Assembly: GCA_014239035.1 (NCBI GenBank)
Contig: JAAZZY010000002.1
Coordinates: 1-9,281, forward strand
Direction of reading: 5' to 3'
DNA: 9,281 nucleotides
Origin: Chlamydiia bacterium
GTDB taxonomy: Bacteria; Chlamydiota; Chlamydiia; Chlamydiales; JAAZZY01
Shown here: positions 1 to 6,660 of the stretch, piece by piece
How the letters are laid out: each line of letters begins with the position of its first letter
Position numbering within the stretch: position 1 is the first letter of the stretch
Notes under the pieces: model-generated
What the model was told of the DNA's origin: nothing
What the model saw: only the letters and a program-made list of their open reading frames with translations
Database searches by the model: none
Translations under genes and position numbers: made by a program

Positions 1-204
1 GAAGGGATAGGCTGGAGTCGAATGTTTGATAGACTTATCTCCCACACACTCAGTTGCCTTAACTTAGTAGAAGGATCTTATGCTCCTTTTGAGCTCGATA
101 TTAAGATGCCAGCAAATCTAACAGGTATTTATGAGAAGCAAATTACATGCGCAACTACGCAAGATCTTGTTGTGAATTGCTCGATATCAAAAGAAAAATA
201 TTAG
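1..204 (+). CDS. 3' end of an unrecognised protein gene (partial)
   Basis: The reading frame is open from the first base of the window to a TAG at 202-204, giving 67 visible residues; the true start lies outside. The first internal Met codon is at 22, but there is no ribosome binding site before it, so this is more likely the tail of a longer gene than a 60-residue protein. The visible part contains a mixed hydrophobic/polar stretch (HTLSCLNLVEGSYAPFELDI) and ends in a charged SKEKY tail. I see no membrane segment and recognise no family. It lies on the same strand as the glutathione enzyme gene, 76 bp upstream of it. It could also be a chance open frame, since it is short. Confidence 0.42.
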   Translation, partial: EGIGWSRMFDRLISHTLSCLNLVEGSYAPFELDIKMPANLTGIYEKQITCATTQDLVVNCSISKEKY

Positions 205-221
205 GTGGTAGAATAACCATT

Positions 222-251
222 TTCAAATCACATTTAATTTGAGGATATGTT
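222..251 (+). promoter_or_regulatory. weak candidate promoter for the glutathione synthesis gene
   Basis: TTCAAA (222-227, 4 of 6 to TTGACA) and TATGTT (246-251, 4 of 6 to TATAAT) are separated by 18 bp. Transcription would start near 258 and leave a short leader of about 23 bases before the ATG at 281. Both boxes are mediocre in an AT-rich spacer, so chance is a real alternative. Confidence 0.22.
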
Positions 252-280
252 AGTGTGAAAAAAATAAACTTGCGCACAAT

Positions 281-2776
281 ATGTCCTCTTTTTTTTACCC
301 AAAAATCCTTGAATTTTTACAAGCTAACTCAAAGCTTCTACACTCCTCTCTGCATGGTTTAGAAAAAGAGAGTTTGAGGGTTACCTCTAAGGGAGAGCTT
401 TCTATAAAAAAACATCCTAGTGCATTGGGCTCAGCACTCATGCACCCTCACTACACACTAGATTTTGCAGAGAGCCAATTAGAGTTTGTGACTTCTCCCT
501 ACAATAACATTGAAAAAGCCTACAATGAGCTTGTTGAGCTTCATCAGTTTGCCTATAAAAATTTGGGGTCAGAACTTCTATGGAACTACAGTTCACCTTG
601 CCCGGTAGAAGATGAAGAAAAAATAGCTTTAGCGTGCTTTGGGATGACAAAAAAGGGGTATGAAAAATGGCTCTATCGAAGTGGAGTGTCCCTTAGATGT
701 GGAAAAAAAATGCAGCTACTCTCTGGCATTCACTATAGCCATTCTTTTGATCAAAGCTTTTGGAGTGCTCTGCGCAAAGAAGTTAAGAGTAAAAAAAATC
801 TGCAGGATTTTATTTCAGAAGGGTATCTTTCTTTAACACGTAATTTTTTAAGGATGGGATGGCTATCAAGCTATTTGTTTGGAGCATCACCAGCGCTTGA
901 TAGATCTTATTTTAATGAGATAGAATTGCCAATTGAGAAACTCTTTAAAAGAAGTGCATACGCTCCGTTTGCAACCTCTGTTCGCATGAGTCACCTAGGA
1001 TATTTTAGTAAAATACAAAGCCAGCTCGGGATTTCTTTCAACTCTTTAAGAGAATATCTCAGAGATCTGAAATTTGCCATAAACACTCCACATCCATTCT
1101 ATGAAAAGATTGGATTTATGCACTGCGGTAGAAAAGTGCAGATTAATGAAAACTTTTTGCAAATTGAGGCAGAGCATTATTCACGTATCAGGCCCAAAGC
1201 TTACTCCCACCTTCAAGAGAGACCCATCGAAGCTCTTAGAGAAGGGGTTGGTTATTTTGAAGTACGAAACATTGATATCAATCCATGCTACCCAATAGGG
1301 CTAAACATAGAGATGCTGCATTTTCTACAGATCTTTTTTGTGTATTGCTTAATTAAGAAAAGCCCACCAATTGACAAAGAGCAGGCTAAAATTATTTGTA
1401 TGAATCAAGATGATGTTGCTCTTTGGGGAAGAGGAAATAATCTGAGGCTAATAGACGACATCTCTCAAAAGTCAATAGCATTAAAAGACTGGGCAGCTCA
1501 AATGTTAGATGAGATGGCGCCCATTGCAAAACTCTTAGACGGGAAGACTAAAAAATATTCGAGTGCCTTAATTCGGCAAGTGCAAAAAGTTCTAGAGCCA
1601 AACCTAACACCTTCTGCCAAGATACTCTCTGAGATGCAAACCCAAAACCTTGAATGTAGTGAGTATATTTTGAAGAAAGCAAAGGCTAATAAGCGCGAGC
1701 TTGAAAAAATAGAACTCCCCGTAAAAAGAAAAAGTGAGCTCACTTTTTTATCTACTGAGTCGATAAAAAAATTGGAGGCTCAAGAGCTATTAGAAGAAGA
1801 TTTTTTACCCGGTTATGAAGATCTAGAGTTTTCGACTCAAGTGCTTTTTAGAGAAGCTCTCCTTCGCTCTTACCATGTCGATATAATCGATAGAAAAGAA
1901 AATATTCTTAAAATCTCAAATGGAAAAAAAGAAGTGCTTGTCAAGCAAGCCACTCAAACAGAGAAAGACTCTCTAATTTCTTTCCTTGCCATGGAAAATA
2001 AGCATGTCACTCAAAAGATTTTATCTCAAAAGGGGCTATCTACCCCAAATGGTAGGCTTTTTAACAATACAGAATGCGCTATCAAAAGCTATCATATGTA
2101 TATTAAGCAAAAAGTAGTCCTCAAGCCCAATAAGGCCAATTTTGGAGAGGGGATAGTATTTATCGGGCCACGCAGCAAAAAAGCCTTCGTCAAAGCAGCA
2201 GAGCAGATTGAGAAAAGGGGAGATCAGATATTAATAGAGCCTTTTTTCGAAGCAGAAGAATACCGCTTCTTAGTCATCGGTAAAAAAGTAGTTGCCGTAG
2301 CCCAAAGAATTCCTCCATATGTGCTTGGAAATGGAAAAAGTAGCTTGGTAGAATTAATCACTTTTAAAAATAAGAAGAATGTTGCCAGGCAATCTTTTCA
2401 AAAACCCATTGAAGTGACTGTTTCCTTAAAAAGAGATCTAATAAAAAAGGGATTTTCACTCATCGATATCCCTAAAAAAAATCAGAAGATTTATCTGCGA
2501 CAAAATAGCAACGTCTCTACAGGCGGTGAATCAAAAGATGTCACAGACCAGATGCCAACCTCTTATAAAAAAATAGCACTGAAGGCAGTTAGGGCCATTG
2601 GAGCAAATATCTGCGGGGTAGATATCATGATCAAAGATCTTCAAGAAGGCCCAAATCCCTCCAATCACATTATTTTAGAGCTTAACCACAATCCAGCCCT
2701 CTTTATACATAGAGCGCCAAGCTATGGTAAAAAACGTTATGTTGAGAAAGACCTTTTAGACTTTTTATTTAGATAG
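281..2776 (+). CDS. gshF: bifunctional glutamate-cysteine ligase / glutathione synthetase (GshF/GshAB type)
   Basis: Makes glutathione in the cytoplasm in two ATP-dependent steps: Glu + Cys to gamma-Glu-Cys, then addition of Gly. The N-terminal half (about 1-500) is an E. coli-type GshA: GLEKESLRV (26-34), DFAESQLEFVT (61-71), SGIHYSHS (148-155) and YFEVRNIDINP (325-335, like EVRSLDINP of E. coli GshA). The C-terminal part (about 530-831) is an ATP-grasp domain related to those of cyanophycin synthetase and D-Ala ligase: VVLKPNKANFGEGI (612-625), LIEPFFEAEEYRFLVIG (651-667), STGGESKDVTD (746-756), CGVDIMIKD (778-786) and the metal-binding ELNHNPALFIHRAP (800-813). At 831 residues it is somewhat longer than the roughly 750 usual for GshF. 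The start is fixed by a TAG at 251-253 with no other start codon between; no Shine-Dalgarno is visible. An eight-T run covers codons 3-5. The 3' end overlaps the convergent HAD gene by 12 bp. Family call is firm; activity of both halves is inferred. Confidence 0.93.
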   Translation: MSSFFYPKILEFLQANSKLLHSSLHGLEKESLRVTSKGELSIKKHPSALGSALMHPHYTLDFAESQLEFVTSPYNNIEKAYNELVELHQFAYKNLGSELLWNYSSPCPVEDEEKIALACFGMTKKGYEKWLYRSGVSLRCGKKMQLLSGIHYSHSFDQSFWSALRKEVKSKKNLQDFISEGYLSLTRNFLRMGWLSSYLFGASPALDRSYFNEIELPIEKLFKRSAYAPFATSVRMSHLGYFSKIQSQLGISFNSLREYLRDLKFAINTPHPFYEKIGFMHCGRKVQINENFLQIEAEHYSRIRPKAYSHLQERPIEALREGVGYFEVRNIDINPCYPIGLNIEMLHFLQIFFVYCLIKKSPPIDKEQAKIICMNQDDVALWGRGNNLRLIDDISQKSIALKDWAAQMLDEMAPIAKLLDGKTKKYSSALIRQVQKVLEPNLTPSAKILSEMQTQNLECSEYILKKAKANKRELEKIELPVKRKSELTFLSTESIKKLEAQELLEEDFLPGYEDLEFSTQVLFREALLRSYHVDIIDRKENILKISNGKKEVLVKQATQTEKDSLISFLAMENKHVTQKILSQKGLSTPNGRLFNNTECAIKSYHMYIKQKVVLKPNKANFGEGIVFIGPRSKKAFVKAAEQIEKRGDQILIEPFFEAEEYRFLVIGKKVVAVAQRIPPYVLGNGKSSLVELITFKNKKNVARQSFQKPIEVTVSLKRDLIKKGFSLIDIPKKNQKIYLRQNSNVSTGGESKDVTDQMPTSYKKIALKAVRAIGANICGVDIMIKDLQEGPNPSNHIILELNHNPALFIHRAPSYGKKRYVEKDLLDFLFR

Positions 2777-3454
2777 AGTCTGCAAAGTGATGTCTTTTAG
2801 TGAAGGTGCATATGAGATTTTCTTCTCTTTAATAAGAGGTTTTAGCTTTGGAACAATATTCGTATTAACAAGCACTGCTTGAGCAGGAGTTCCTAGTAGT
2901 GAACTAATTCCTCGAGGAGAGTCTTCAAAACCAATAATGCGATCACTTTTATTGGCAAAACGACTAATTGCAGTAAGGTAGGGCTCAGGGTGAGGTTTTG
3001 AGAGTTTATAATCTTCTCGCGTGATCCAATGTTCAATCGTTTGAAGATCTTTGTTTTGCAGCTTGATAAATTGAACTTGCTCCCTAGGAGAATGGGTTAC
3101 AACAATTCTTTTGATATCTTGTTTTTTAAGCTCATATAGAAACTCTTTAGCTCCTGGCATCAACTGAATCTCAGAGTTTTTTAAAAGAGTTATGTAATGC
3201 TTCTTCTTTTCAGTATATAGCGTAGACCAATCTGGCTCTTGCTTGAGAAGTTCTGGGAGTGCTTCATAGAGTTTTACGCGCAGCATCTTTGAGTCATAAT
3301 GAGCCGCCTCACAAAACTCGCCAAAAGACCAGTCTAAGTTAAAGTCGCGCCCCTTGCACATATTAATGTAGGCCTCATAATGCAAACGCTCTGTGTTTAC
3401 GAGAAGGCCATCAAAGTCTAATAAGAAAAGTTGAAATTCTTTTACCCAATCCAT
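2765..3454 (-). CDS. HAD-superfamily phosphatase, beta-phosphoglucomutase/Gph-like
   Basis: A 229-residue cytoplasmic haloacid dehalogenase-type phosphohydrolase with all four family motifs. Motif I is LLDFDGLLVNTE (11-22), with nucleophile D13 and acid/base D15. A helical cap domain follows (about 20-90). Motif II is VVTHS (T120), motif III is SKPHPEPYL (K153), and motif IV is GFEDSPRG (E177, D178). The cap after motif I and the FEDS(P)xG signature place it with beta-phosphoglucomutase/phosphoglycolate phosphatase-like members, which hydrolyse or isomerise small phosphorylated metabolites. The substrate cannot be read from sequence. Length is normal for the group. It converges on and overlaps the glutathione gene, and is divergent from the lipoprotein gene across 53 bp. 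No Shine-Dalgarno is seen before the ATG; a TATAAC -10-like box lies just upstream. Confidence 0.9.
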   Translation of the reverse strand: MDWVKEFQLFLLDFDGLLVNTERLHYEAYINMCKGRDFNLDWSFGEFCEAAHYDSKMLRVKLYEALPELLKQEPDWSTLYTEKKKHYITLLKNSEIQLMPGAKEFLYELKKQDIKRIVVTHSPREQVQFIKLQNKDLQTIEHWITREDYKLSKPHPEPYLTAISRFANKSDRIIGFEDSPRGISSLLGTPAQAVLVNTNIVPKLKPLIKEKKISYAPSLKDITLQTLSK

Positions 3455-3507
3455 ATGATCATTGTTATAAAAATTAATGACTGTAAATGTAGCAGATCTA
3501 TCGTTTT
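3455..3507. promoter_or_regulatory. short divergent intergenic region with possible back-to-back promoters
   Basis: These 53 bp separate the starts of the HAD gene (minus) and the lipoprotein gene (plus), so both promoters must lie here or inside the neighbouring coding sequence. On the minus strand TATAAC (3469-3464) is a good -10-like box without a convincing -35. On the plus strand TTGTTA (3462-3467) and TAAATG (3484-3489), spaced 16 bp, are a weak pair. If both are real the two promoters overlap and would compete. Confidence 0.3.
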
Positions 3508-4341
3508 ATGAAAATTCGAATTTTTTTTTCTTTGACTTTTGTCGCACTTATTCTCCTTTCTTCTTGCAGAGGGAGCTTAGAAGAGACCGAATATCAAAAA
3601 ATTAGATCAGCAAATCGCATGGAAAAAAATGTTTCACGCAAAAGCTCAAATCATTTGATTGCGTTTTTTTCTGAAGAAATTCCTCAAAAAGATGCATACC
3701 CTTGGCAAAAAATTGATGAGCTTAAGCATCCATTTATCACAAAAGAATTTTTCCGCTGCAAAGGAGATAAAGAACACCCTTCATATTTAAAAGCTGATGA
3801 GAGAATCTTTGATTGCAATGGATTTGAGAGGCACAGTCTTCCACTCAAAGATGACAAAGAGTTTGTCTATCCTGTGCTCATAAGCCTTCTCAATCACCTG
3901 CAGAAAACTCTCAATGCCCCAGTAACCGTTACATGTGGACATCGATGTCCCCAACATAATCGTTATTGTGATACCTCAGTATTTAATAGTACTTCTAAGC
4001 ACATGATTGGCGCTGAAGTAGACTTTTTGGTGCAAGGTTATGAAAAAAAACCGGAAGAGGTAATTGATGCAATCATGAGTTTCTATAAGCAAAAGGAATA
4101 TGAGGGTAAAGAAAAATACCAGAGCTTTCAACGCTATCAAAAAAATGACTTAAACGTCTCTACACCGCCCTGGTATAATCAGGAAGTATTTATCAAACTA
4201 TACCTTGCTCACGAAGGTCGTGATTATGATAATAATCACACCCTCCCTTACGTTAGTATCCAGGTGCGATATGATTCTCAAAGTAATCAGAGAGTTACCT
4301 ACACCTGGCAACAAGCCTTCTATAGTTACCTCCGCTACTAA
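3508..4341 (+). CDS. predicted lipoprotein with peptidase M15-like (D-Ala-D-Ala carboxypeptidase-like) domain
   Basis: A 277-residue exported protein. The N-terminus KIRIFFSLTFVALILLSSC is a typical type II signal peptide with lipobox LSSC (Cys20); the following Arg does not signal inner-membrane retention, so an outer-membrane anchor is likely. The mature part has a peptidase M15 pattern: VTCGHRCPQHNRYC (141-154, like the GYRSPxHN segment) and SKHMIGAEVDF (163-173), giving zinc ligands H165 and D172 of the SxHxxGxAxD signature. The third ligand, normally a His in a C-terminal HxD strand, is not in the expected place: the matching strand reads YVSIQVRYD (248-256). H235 or H244 upstream could substitute. 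Family members trim peptidoglycan peptides. Cys83, Cys103, Cys143, Cys147 and Cys154 could form disulfides in the envelope. No Shine-Dalgarno is visible. Fold call is likely; catalytic activity is uncertain. Confidence 0.72.
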   Translation: MKIRIFFSLTFVALILLSSCRGSLEETEYQKIRSANRMEKNVSRKSSNHLIAFFSEEIPQKDAYPWQKIDELKHPFITKEFFRCKGDKEHPSYLKADERIFDCNGFERHSLPLKDDKEFVYPVLISLLNHLQKTLNAPVTVTCGHRCPQHNRYCDTSVFNSTSKHMIGAEVDFLVQGYEKKPEEVIDAIMSFYKQKEYEGKEKYQSFQRYQKNDLNVSTPPWYNQEVFIKLYLAHEGRDYDNNHTLPYVSIQVRYDSQSNQRVTYTWQQAFYSYLRY

Positions 4342-4359
4342 GAAAAATAAAGAAGCTGT

Positions 4360-4388
4360 TTGCTCATAAAAATGCAATGCAGTATAAA
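4360..4388 (+). promoter_or_regulatory. candidate promoter for parA
   Basis: TTGCTC (4360-4365) and TATAAA (4383-4388, 5 of 6 to TATAAT) are spaced by exactly 17 bp. Transcription would start near 4395, about 28 bases before the ATG. The pair follows the lipoprotein stop codon closely, suggesting parA is transcribed on its own. Confidence 0.5.
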
Positions 4389-4422
4389 AAATTATTTTAA
4401 TAAATAATGGGCGGAGCCAATT

Positions 4423-5238
4423 ATGAGAAGCATTGCAATAGTAAATCAAAAGGGTGGAACGGGTAAAACAACTACAGCCGTAAACCTTTCAGCCTCACTT
4501 GCAAAAATGGGAAAAAAAGTACTGCTAATTGATTTAGATCCTCAAGCTTCATGTTCATTTTGGTATGGTTACAAGAAAATGGGGCAGGGGCTTCTAGATG
4601 TATTTTTAGAGAATAAACCCCTTAGAGATGTTATTGTTGAAACCAAGTATTCTAATCTCTCGATGATTCCAGCATCACCCGTTCTATTTAAAGTGGAGAA
4701 AGTCTTGTCTGCAGAAGTAGGCGCAGAGGTTCTCTTAAAAGATAAAGTCAAAGAACTAGGAGCAGTCTATGACTATCTTATTTTAGATTGTCCTCCAAAT
4801 TTGGGGACTCTTTCTTTAAATGCTCTTACTGCTGTGGAATCTGTATTGATTCCTGTAGAGAGTCGTGTCATGGCGCTCCATGGCCTCGTTCAACTCCTCA
4901 ATACAATAAGTCTTGTGAAATCTCGCCTGAACCCAGATCTTAAGATTAAAGGAATCTTGCCGTGCCGTGTGGACTTTAGAAATAATCACTCGAAGGAAGT
5001 TGTTGGGCAGCTCAAATCTCGCTTTGAAGGTCAGGTTCTAAATACCTTTATTCGTGAAAATATTAAGCTTGCAGAAGCCTCGCTTCACCTAGCTCCTATT
5101 ACTGAATATGATATCAAGAGCCATGGAGCAGCCGATTATACTGCTCTTGCCCAGGAAATCTTAAGCATAGATGGCCAATCAATTAGTGACCAAATTAAGC
5201 CGCAATCTCATGATCAAGAAACGGCTATTGATGAATAG
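4423..5238 (+). CDS. parA: ParA-family partition ATPase (pGP5-D / CT582-like)
   Basis: A 271-residue cytoplasmic ATPase of the ParA/Soj group, which binds DNA non-specifically as an ATP dimer and moves or spaces plasmids or chromosomal origins with a ParB-type partner. The deviant Walker A KGGTGKTT (10-17, signature Lys10, P-loop Lys15) is at the extreme N-terminus, so there is no N-terminal DNA-binding domain. The A' motif LLIDLDPQA (34-42) and Walker B LILDCPPN (119-126) follow. The last 20 or so residues form a hydrophilic acidic tail. GGAG (4413-4416) lies six bases before the ATG and supports this start. No parB gene is in the window; instead tRNA-Leu and two pGP6-D-like genes follow, matching the ParA/pGP6-D neighbourhood of chlamydial plasmids and of the C. 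trachomatis chromosome. It is therefore probably the chlamydial ParA often labelled minD, though the sequence is ParA-like, with no C-terminal membrane-targeting helix. Confidence 0.92.
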   Translation: MRSIAIVNQKGGTGKTTTAVNLSASLAKMGKKVLLIDLDPQASCSFWYGYKKMGQGLLDVFLENKPLRDVIVETKYSNLSMIPASPVLFKVEKVLSAEVGAEVLLKDKVKELGAVYDYLILDCPPNLGTLSLNALTAVESVLIPVESRVMALHGLVQLLNTISLVKSRLNPDLKIKGILPCRVDFRNNHSKEVVGQLKSRFEGQVLNTFIRENIKLAEASLHLAPITEYDIKSHGAADYTALAQEILSIDGQSISDQIKPQSHDQETAIDE

Positions 5239-5262
5239 TTTTCAAGTTTTTGGATAAAATCC

Positions 5263-5291
5263 TTGAGCATTAGCATCTTTTACGCTAAAAT
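5263..5291 (+). promoter_or_regulatory. sigma70-type promoter of the tRNA-Leu gene
   Basis: TTGAGC (5263-5268, 4 of 6) and TAAAAT (5286-5291, 5 of 6) with a 17 bp spacer. Transcription would start near 5298, nine bases before the mature tRNA 5' end, a short leader of the kind usual for single tRNA genes. It sits in the 68 bp between the parA stop codon and the tRNA. Confidence 0.68.
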
Positions 5292-5306
5292 CTCAGCGAT
5301 ATTTGT

Positions 5307-5390
5307 GCCGATGTGGTGGAATTGGTAGACGCGGTAGACTCAAAATCTTCTCCTAGTAATAGGGTGCTGGTTCGAGTCCAGTCATCGGCA
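5307..5390 (+). tRNA. tRNA-Leu (anticodon CAA)
   Basis: Reads UUG leucine codons. The acceptor stem GCCGATG (5307-5313) pairs perfectly with CATCGGC (5383-5389), and A5390 is the discriminator base, as in leucine tRNAs. The anticodon loop CTCAAAA (5339-5345) gives anticodon CAA at 5341-5343. A long class II variable arm CCTA-GTAA-TAGG (5352-5363) is present, as expected for Leu. The T arm GCTGG-TTCGAGT-CCAGT (5366-5382) is normal, with one G-U pair. The CCA end is not encoded (the next bases are TTA), so it must be added enzymatically. The anticodon stem GTAGA/TCTTC has a T-T mismatch at its second pair (5335 and 5349, tRNA positions 28-42). Confidence 0.97.
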
Positions 5391-5431
5391 TTAATACTTT
5401 TTTATATAGAATTTATCCGTTATGAGGTTTC

Positions 5432-5917
5432 ATGATAAAACCTACCAACTCTTTTTCACGATTTACAACAGCTTGGACAGGTCTAGAGATGGATCGAGGA
5501 GACTGGCAAAAGGGTCAGGCTAGGAAATTTAGCATCAAGCTAGATACGGATGAGCTAAATAATATCAAATATATCCTAGAGAAACTCTCGAAAAAATCTC
5601 TCATAGGTCTCCTACGGGACAGAAAAGAGCTCAAAAGCAGAGGGGAGAGACTAGATCATGTTCACCCACTGACGTTTTTTATGGGAGTTCTTTCACCTCA
5701 TTGTGTAAGCAATTTCTATGACCTCAAGGCTCGCCGTGGGATGCCTTTAGATGAGTTTGTTAAAGGAGCTGTAGATAGCTTCTGCAATGAACGCTCACAC
5801 AATAATATCACCGATCATCAGATCAAGATTTTTGCTCAAAAAACAGAGAGAAACCTCCAACAAATACGAATTTTTGTCTCCTCTGATGATTGGAATGGCC
5901 TCATTCGCTGGCTGTAA
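5432..5917 (+). CDS. pGP6-D-like protein, first of two tandem paralogues
   Basis: A 161-residue basic, probably cytoplasmic protein. Its core (about 39-85) shows a helical segment of the form DELNNIKYILEKLSKKSL followed by ERLDHVHPLTFF (72-83). The same pattern recurs in the next gene, and it is what I recall of pGP6-D, the small chlamydial plasmid protein encoded just after the ParA homologue pGP5-D, and its chromosomal homologue in C. trachomatis (CT583). Its role in those organisms is not well defined; a link to plasmid or chromosome maintenance is inferred from its constant company with ParA. No signal peptide or membrane helix is seen. GAGG (5424-5427) four bases before the ATG supports the start. 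The gene begins 41 bp after the tRNA with no convincing promoter between, so it may be transcribed by read-through. The family assignment is by motif memory, not by search. Confidence 0.68.
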   Translation: MIKPTNSFSRFTTAWTGLEMDRGDWQKGQARKFSIKLDTDELNNIKYILEKLSKKSLIGLLRDRKELKSRGERLDHVHPLTFFMGVLSPHCVSNFYDLKARRGMPLDEFVKGAVDSFCNERSHNNITDHQIKIFAQKTERNLQQIRIFVSSDDWNGLIRWL

Positions 5918-6002
5918 ATAATTTTTTTGAAAAAAGCCTAAGATTGTTTATAAGATCTTAACATTCATTTGCTATTGTAGGTGTTATTAAGCGAAGGGTT
6001 TT

Positions 6003-6584
6003 ATGACTACCAGCGGAATTAAGAACATAAGCAAAGTACATTTTTGCGAAATTAGAGATGACCAAGGGCTTCCTTCTCTTAAGAAATGTCATGTCTGCAA
6101 GAGTGGAATTGCTTTTCTCTCTTATCAATCTCATAGGGAATTTCAGCCCTATAGAAGTGGGGTTATATCTAAAGAGAGCGGTTCGATTACTCTTGACGAG
6201 TTAGAAGTTTTTGACAAAGTCTTTAAGATGCTCTCAGAATGTTCTTTAGCTACTTTGTTTTTTTATTCAGGAAGGCTTAATAGGCTTAAGCAAAGAGTCG
6301 CTCATGTACATCCTTTCAATTTTTTGGAGTCGTTTAAAGACAACCCAACTCTCAAAAAAAAGTTTTTAAAAGTTGTTGATAAAGGTGGACTGGTATGGAA
6401 AGAGTGCTTTAGTCGCTTTAAAGAAAATCTTAATCTTCAAAATTCTTATAAGAATATTGGCCCTCACATCGATTCTTTTTCAAGAAAAACTAAAATAGAT
6501 CCAGATGTAGTCAAGGAATTTTTAGAAAAAGATGAGCTTTCTACTCAAGATATTCATAATTTAGTTCTATCTATTGCATCTTAG
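6003..6584 (+). CDS. pGP6-D-like protein, second tandem paralogue
   Basis: A 193-residue soluble protein clearly homologous to the preceding gene product. LDELEVFDKVFKMLSECSLATL (64-85) aligns with TDELNNIKYILEKLSKKSLIGL, and KQRVAHVHPFNFL (96-108) aligns with GERLDHVHPLTFF. The regions after this, including a Phe-rich helical stretch and a C-terminal DPDVVKEFLEKDELS segment, are much more diverged. It carries an N-terminal extension of about 25 residues absent from its neighbour, with Cys15 and a CHVC pair (29-32) that could suggest a small metal site, though a second CxxC is not present. AAGGG (5994-5998) lies four bases before the ATG. The 85 bp gap from the first paralogue is AT-rich without a strong promoter, so the two may be co-transcribed. 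As with its neighbour, a role alongside ParA in DNA maintenance is inferred from context. Confidence 0.68.
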   Translation: MTTSGIKNISKVHFCEIRDDQGLPSLKKCHVCKSGIAFLSYQSHREFQPYRSGVISKESGSITLDELEVFDKVFKMLSECSLATLFFYSGRLNRLKQRVAHVHPFNFLESFKDNPTLKKKFLKVVDKGGLVWKECFSRFKENLNLQNSYKNIGPHIDSFSRKTKIDPDVVKEFLEKDELSTQDIHNLVLSIAS

Positions 6585-6632
6585 ATTTGTAAGAAATCAC
6601 TTTATCTTAATCAATTCTTAATAATGATATCC

Positions 6633-6655
6633 TATACTTTTTTCCTTTAGGAGGT
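6633..6655 (+). promoter_or_regulatory. -10-like box and consensus ribosome binding site of the lipase-like gene
   Basis: TATACT (6633-6638, 5 of 6 to TATAAT) lacks a recognisable -35 at the right distance. A near-perfect Shine-Dalgarno TAGGAGGT (6648-6655) sits six bases before the ATG. It is by far the strongest ribosome binding site in the window and fixes the start at 6661. Confidence 0.6.
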
Positions 6656-6660
6656 TACAT

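Noticed and set aside
288..296. Eight-T run at the start of the glutathione gene as a phase-variation switch
   Set aside because: Such runs are common in AT-rich coding sequence (Phe codons here), and nothing else suggests a contingency locus.
438..650. Minus-strand open frame inside the glutathione gene
   Set aside because: Lies wholly antisense to strongly supported GshA motifs, with no ribosome binding site or recognisable protein; the same applies to the frames at 1101-1298 and 1498-1743.
4220..4239. Perfect 8-bp inverted repeat GTGATTAT-GATA-ATAATCAC
   Set aside because: It falls within the lipoprotein coding sequence, where it encodes the conserved-looking RDYDNNH stretch, is followed by no T run, and is AT-rich enough to arise by chance.
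4198..4449. Minus-strand open frame spanning the lipoprotein end and parA start
   Set aside because: It is antisense to two supported genes and to the parA promoter, and its product has low-complexity Ile/Thr runs typical of a shadow frame.
5370..5390. tRNA 3' end as an active attachment site for an integrated element
   Set aside because: No second copy of the tRNA 3' sequence, integrase gene or transposase was found in the window, so only an old or indirect link to integration can be suggested.
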